64,000 nucleotides of DNA from Bettongia penicillata ogilbyi (lineage: Eukaryota > Chordata > Mammalia > Diprotodontia > Potoroidae), in the NCBI GenBank assembly GCA_023548195.1, contig JAJHZJ010000008.1:5666215-5730214 (forward strand). Reading direction: 5' to 3'. Each line of letters starts with the position of its first letter. Position 1 is the stretch's first letter. Of the stretch, positions 60,597 through 64,000 are shown piece by piece. The position numbers were made by a program, and so were the translations under genes. The notes under the pieces are model-generated. The model saw nothing but the letters and a program-made list of their open reading frames with translations, did no database searches and had not been told where the DNA came from.

Positions 60597-61735
60597 TTTG
60601 TTTTCTTTTTTTAATTTTTCTTTTTTACTTTTTTTTATTAATTAACTTGTTTTCAGTTTTCTACAATCACTTTCATATATCTTAGATTTTCCCCCCTCCA
60701 TCCCCCACCTTTCCCCCTCCCTCTCACCTCCCTTCCATCTCCCTCCCTGAGACGGCATGCAATCTTACATGGATTCTACATATACATTCTTATTAAATAC
60801 ATTTTCACCTTATGTTGCATAGAAGAATTAAAATGAATGGGAGAAACCTTGAAAACAAAACAAAACATAACACAAGAGAAAATGGTCTGCTTCATTCTAC
60901 GATCCAATTTCATAGTTCTTTCTCTGGATGTGGAAGACATTTTGCCTTAAGAGTCCATTGGGAATTTTTTAGGTCCTTAGATTGCTGTGAAGGGCTAAGT
61001 CTACCAGAAAAATTCCTTACACATTGTGGTTGTTGCTGTATCCTTGGTTGTACTCCTTTCACTCAGCATCAGTTCATATAAGTCTTTCCAGGGCTCTCTG
61101 AAGTCTTCCTGTTCATCATTTCTTATAGCACAATAGTATTCCATTACATTCATATGCCACAACTTATTCAACCATTCCCCAATTGATGGGCATCCCTTCA
61201 GTATCCAAAGAGAGTTGATATAAATATTTTTGTACATGTGGGACCCTTTCCCATGTTTATGATCTCTTTGGGATATGGTCGGAGAAACAACATTGCTGGA
61301 TCAAATGGTATGCACATTTTTGTAGCCCTTTGGGCATAGTTCTAAATTGCTCTCCAGAATGGTTGGATCAGCTCACAGCTCCACCAGCAATGAATTAGTG
61401 TTCCAACTGTCCCACATCTTCTCCAACATTTATCATTTTCCTGTTTTGTCATGTTAGCCAATCTGATAGGTGTGATGTGATACCTCAGAGTTGTTTTGAT
61501 TTGCATCTCTCTAATCAATAGTGATTTAGAGCATTTTTTCGTGTGACTACAGATGGCTTTAATTTCTTCCTCTGAAAATTGCCTGTTCATATCTTTTAAC
61601 CATTTATCAATTGGGAAATGGCTTTCCCCTTTCTGAGGAAGTAGCAGGCATGGTGAAATTTTATGCATATTTTCCTTTCTCAGTCTCTCTTTGTGGATCA
61701 TAGACATAAAAATACATTCTCAAGCAGCCCTTACA
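60597..61735 (-). mobile_element. L1 3' end (ORF2 C-terminus and 3' UTR), antisense
   Basis: Reading on the minus strand, ORF2 C-terminal coding (61707 to about 61000) is followed by a 3' UTR ending in an A-rich tail, seen as a T-rich stretch on + at 60600-60660. It is 5' truncated. It lies between exon B and its decayed copy, so it inserted after the exon duplication. Confidence 0.85.
61001..61707 (-). pseudogene. L1 ORF2p C-terminal fragment with frameshift
   Basis: The upstream frame (61342-61707) holds NRQFSEEEI, IREMQIKTTLRYH and the Cys-rich C-x3-C-x7-H-x4-C motif starting KCWRRCG, all typical of the L1 ORF2p C-terminus. The rest (61001-61237, MNVMEYYCAIRNDEQEDF) is in a different frame, so at least one frameshift separates them. 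The endonuclease and reverse transcriptase domains are absent. Confidence 0.85.
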
Positions 61736-61770
61736 TTGCAGAAGAGGCCCATCCCAGTGGAGACATATTG

Positions 61771-61885
61771 ATTCCAATAGGTAACAAGACAGTTTCCTGA
61801 GAGTCAAGAATTTGAAAAGATGTATTTAACCAGCTGACTGTAATAACCAGTGGTTAAAGAGAAGAGGGCTCATTTGGAATATTTG
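61771..61885 (+). pseudogene. Decayed duplicate of exon B
   Basis: The stretch aligns to exon B and its acceptor. ccaataggtaacaagac matches ccaacaggcaaagagac, about 20 bp is missing, and then tcctgagagtcaagaattt matches tcctgagagccaggaatat. The similarity continues through ttaaccagct(g/a)actgta and fades after the equivalent of the RIRLLGG codons. A one-base insertion (atgtattt for gtatatt) shifts the frame and gives an immediate TAA, so it cannot encode the helix. It sits about 1.5 kb after exon B, separated by an antisense L1 insertion. It is best read as an old tandem exon duplication that has died. Confidence 0.7.
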
Positions 61886-61933
61886 GGTTTTGGGGCTAAA
61901 AATGTCAGTTTAAGTCCTTTGGGGCTATACAGT

Positions 61934-62565
61934 TGTAATTGAAAGGGGTTATGGACTGCACAAGTTTCAATGGCATACACTCAAACAAGTTTATTCAACA
62001 GTACTACAAATAGTGAAAGTTAGCAAGTATAAAATATAATCTAATACATAATAGTTAGGACAGAATAGAGAAAGAGAAGAAATACATCGCCAACCAGGTA
62101 AGCTTCATCACCTGACACAACTGGGCAGGCTTGGGGAGGTGGGGGGTGGCAGTCTGCAGGGTCCTGGCTGAAAGAATCAGCAGATGGTGGGCATCCTCAC
62201 TTCTGAAGCAAAAGACCTCCAAAGATCCCTCTCCCACTCAGTCCCTTTATGTATGTAACTCAAGGGAAAAATGACCATAGAACAAAAGTGGAACTGGGTC
62301 TAAGTTCCAGATGTCTGTTTTGATGTATGTGCTCAAGGATTGGCCAGGTCCTTGAGCACAGACACATCCTCCATTAAGGAGTTTTATGACTCTTAAGATA
62401 AGGGATCTTTTCATCCTGGCTACATGGTTCATTAGTTCTTCCAGTATTTATGTGCTGTTTCCTTTGGCACTCCTGGTTAGCATATCGACTTTAAGTTACA
62501 TTCCTTATGTGGTCATGTGGTGGTCATACAAGGAGCTAGGGAGAACTTCCTCAGTTTCCCTTACA
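61934..62565 (-). mobile_element. Solo LTR, minus orientation
   Basis: Ends TGTAATT...CTTACA form a terminal inverted repeat. Flanks acagt (61929-61933) and acaat (62566-62570) make a 5-bp target duplication with one change. On the minus strand a TATA-like acataaagg precedes gaataaact near 61985. No primer-binding site, so solo. Confidence 0.7.
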
Positions 62566-62755
62566 ACAATCTAACGATATGTAGGTGATCTCACAGAAAG
62601 GATGCCCATCCTCTTAACTGTTATTTATCCAGAGTCAAGTTCCTTTTTCTGCCATGTCCATGTGATACATGGTCAGAAGAGTTCACCAGGTGATGCGTGT
62701 GTGTGTTTTTATTGTTCATGTTGTTGTGGGGTGGGACAAGGATGATGTGAGGTCC

Positions 62756-62890
62756 TTAACTTTTGTTGTAGCATGGACCCCTTTGGCAATTGGGTGAAGT
62801 CTATAGACCCCTTCTCAGAATGTTTTAAATATCTGGAATAAAATGTACAAGATTACGCAGGAAGCATATCATACTGTTATCAAAATATTT
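62756..62890 (+). mobile_element. hAT-like relic
   Basis: tagcatggacccctttggca, gtgaagtctatagacccctt and ctcagaatgttttaaatat belong to a widely shared mammalian DNA-transposon family that I do not name. Confidence 0.5.
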
Positions 62891-63099
62891 TAAAATAATC
62901 CCTTTCATCTAGAGTAAATGGGAAAACTGAAGAGCTATTGTTTTTTTTAAAGGACTGTAGAAAATTTCAGCATTTTTTGACTTCAAGGACTATCTTTGTT
63001 TTCCTAACACCTATCACAGTGTGTTCCATTTGGTAGATGCTTAATTAATGTTTTTCTGAATGGTGAATGTTGTCGATTTGGCACTGTTAATGGAGCAAG

Positions 63100-63335
63100 A
63101 CTCCATTAACATAAAGTGCTGGACCTGGAGTCAGGAAGACCTGAGTTTAAATCCAGCCTCAGACACTTACTAGCTGTGTGACTTGGGATAAGTTACTTAA
63201 CCAATGTCTGCCTCAGTTTCCTCAACTATACAATGGGGTGTCGAGAGGACCTAATGAGATAATATTTGTAAAGTTCCTGGCACATTGTAGGTTCTATATA
63301 AATACTTATTCCCTTTCTTTTCCCCTTTTTGTCCT
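63100..63335 (+). mobile_element. SINE with MIR-type 3' end
   Basis: ctggacctggagtcaggaag, gtctgcctcagtttcctcaa, cctggcacattgtaggttct, ending in a pyrimidine-rich tail. Confidence 0.85.
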
Positions 63336-63357
63336 GTCCCTTGGTTTCTTTCCCAAG

Positions 63358-63399
63358 GAGTCTGGCAAAGATGATGTTATAGTTTCAATTTCTAAATAG
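63358..63399 (+). CDS. Candidate terminal coding exon (weak)
   Basis: A strong polypyrimidine tract with an AG at 63356-63357 precedes 13 codons (ESGKDDVIVSISK) and a TAG at 63397-63399. Exon B ends in phase 0, so this would splice in frame and end the protein. Part of the tract is the 3' end of a SINE (63100-63335). I see no AATAAA between 63400 and the L1-type insertion at 63621, so a polyadenylation site would have to lie elsewhere. Chance is a real alternative: a 13-codon open stretch after an AG is not rare. Confidence 0.25.
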   Translation, partial: ESGKDDVIVSISK

Positions 63400-63620
63400 T
63401 TTGCTGTTGAAAAGATCATGATGTCAATTGATTTGTTTGGGGCCTTCAAAGAAAAATGTTTGGAGCCTTCAATGACAGGCAGAATGATTCTGGCAGAGCT
63501 CTTAAATCTTCTTGCACTTGACCCAGTGGGCTCATCGATTTCTTCATTTGAGAGCTTGAAAACATGTGACATAAATTCAATGGGTCACCCTGAAGATATT
63601 TTTGTACACTGAGAAACAGA

Positions 63621-64000
63621 GGAGGGGCGGAGTCAAGATGGTGGAGTAGAAAGACGCACGTTTACGAGCTCTGAACCCCACAGCCCATAGAATTAATGTA
63701 AAAAGAGATCCCCATAAATTCTGGACCACTGAAAGGTGTGCAGAAACAGAATGGAAGAGATTTCCGTTCCAGAGAGCCCTGGAGAGCCGTCCCCAGGGTC
63801 CGTCACGCCCCGGAAAGCAGACCCCACCCCAGCGCTGCCCTGGCCGCGGCCCCAGAGAAGCTGACCCGAGCAGGCTTCAGGGACGGAACCTCCGGCAGCC
63901 GGGAAAGTCCCTCTGCCCACAGAAGCTACAGGTCAGTGAGAGAGACGGCTGGGCTGGAGGAGGGAAGCGGAGTGTCTCTGTGACTCGGGCCCCCTCGGGA
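63621..64000 (+). mobile_element. 5' end of a second HAL1/L1-type element, cut by window end
   Basis: ggaggggcggagtcaagatg and the following 370 bp align with the 5' UTR at 44809 (shared gtagaa.gacgcacgtttac, gtgtgcag, gatttccgt.cca and gaaagtccctc). The YY1-like motif is aagatggtgg, with the CpG changed to TpG. The start is complete, so it was probably a full 5' insertion; what follows lies outside the window and could be HAL1 or full L1. Confidence 0.85.

Noticed and set aside
63400..63612. Open + strand stretch after the candidate terminal exon, and an overlapping minus frame
   Set aside because: The acceptor before it (aaatag) has a weak pyrimidine tract, both strands are open, and no motif is visible. 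It could be 3' UTR or plain intron.

Overview
The window looks like marsupial genomic DNA. It is AT-rich and packed with SINEs whose 3' half carries the tail of an RTE (BovB-like) LINE. It also holds L1 3' ends, L2 and CR1/L3 relics, solo LTRs, hAT and Tigger DNA-transposon relics, and a well-preserved half-L1 (HAL1) element that encodes only ORF1. That mix is typical of marsupials. The genus cannot be fixed from the sequence alone. No prokaryotic gene, CRISPR array or complete host gene is present.

Host gene: two exons on the + strand, at 28436-28506 and 60222-60403, have good splice sites and matching phases. Joined, they give one open reading frame that starts short and hydrophobic, becomes a basic coiled-coil-like helix and ends in an acidic linker. 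The window is therefore mostly intron of one large protein-coding gene that I cannot name. A weak candidate for a final exon lies at 63358-63399. A decayed duplicate of the 60.2 kb exon lies about 1.5 kb downstream, at 61771-61885, on the far side of an L1 insertion.

Layout: 1-28.4 kb is intron or upstream DNA with dense repeats, including an RTE fragment split by an L1 at 2.2-3.1 kb, LTRs at 5.6 and 14.2 kb, a 36-bp minisatellite at 6.3 kb and a SINE split by an LTR at 27.0-27.7 kb. From 28.5 to 40 kb there is unique intron mixed with SINEs, two local duplications (33.4-36.1 kb) and a long (GGAA)n/(GAAA)n tract at 39.3 kb. From 40.3 to 50.9 kb there is an unusual AT-rich, SINE-free block. 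It holds a minus-strand endogenous retroviral LTR with a recognisable tRNA-Lys primer-binding site, a separate solo LTR and the HAL1 element (44809-47128, flanked by a perfect 16-bp duplication). From 51 to 60 kb there are an L2, a Tigger relic, old L1 ends and nested SINEs. From 60 to 64 kb there are exon B, an antisense L1 3' end, the exon relic, an LTR at 61.9 kb and the 5' end of a second HAL1/L1-type element that runs off the window.

The functional content is thus one unidentified split gene and one retrotransposon ORF; the rest is repeat archaeology. I found no convincing new multi-gene system. The most useful leads are the duplicated exon, the HAL1 with no poly(A) tail and a PIP-box-like N-terminus, and the tRNA-Lys-primed ERV remnant.
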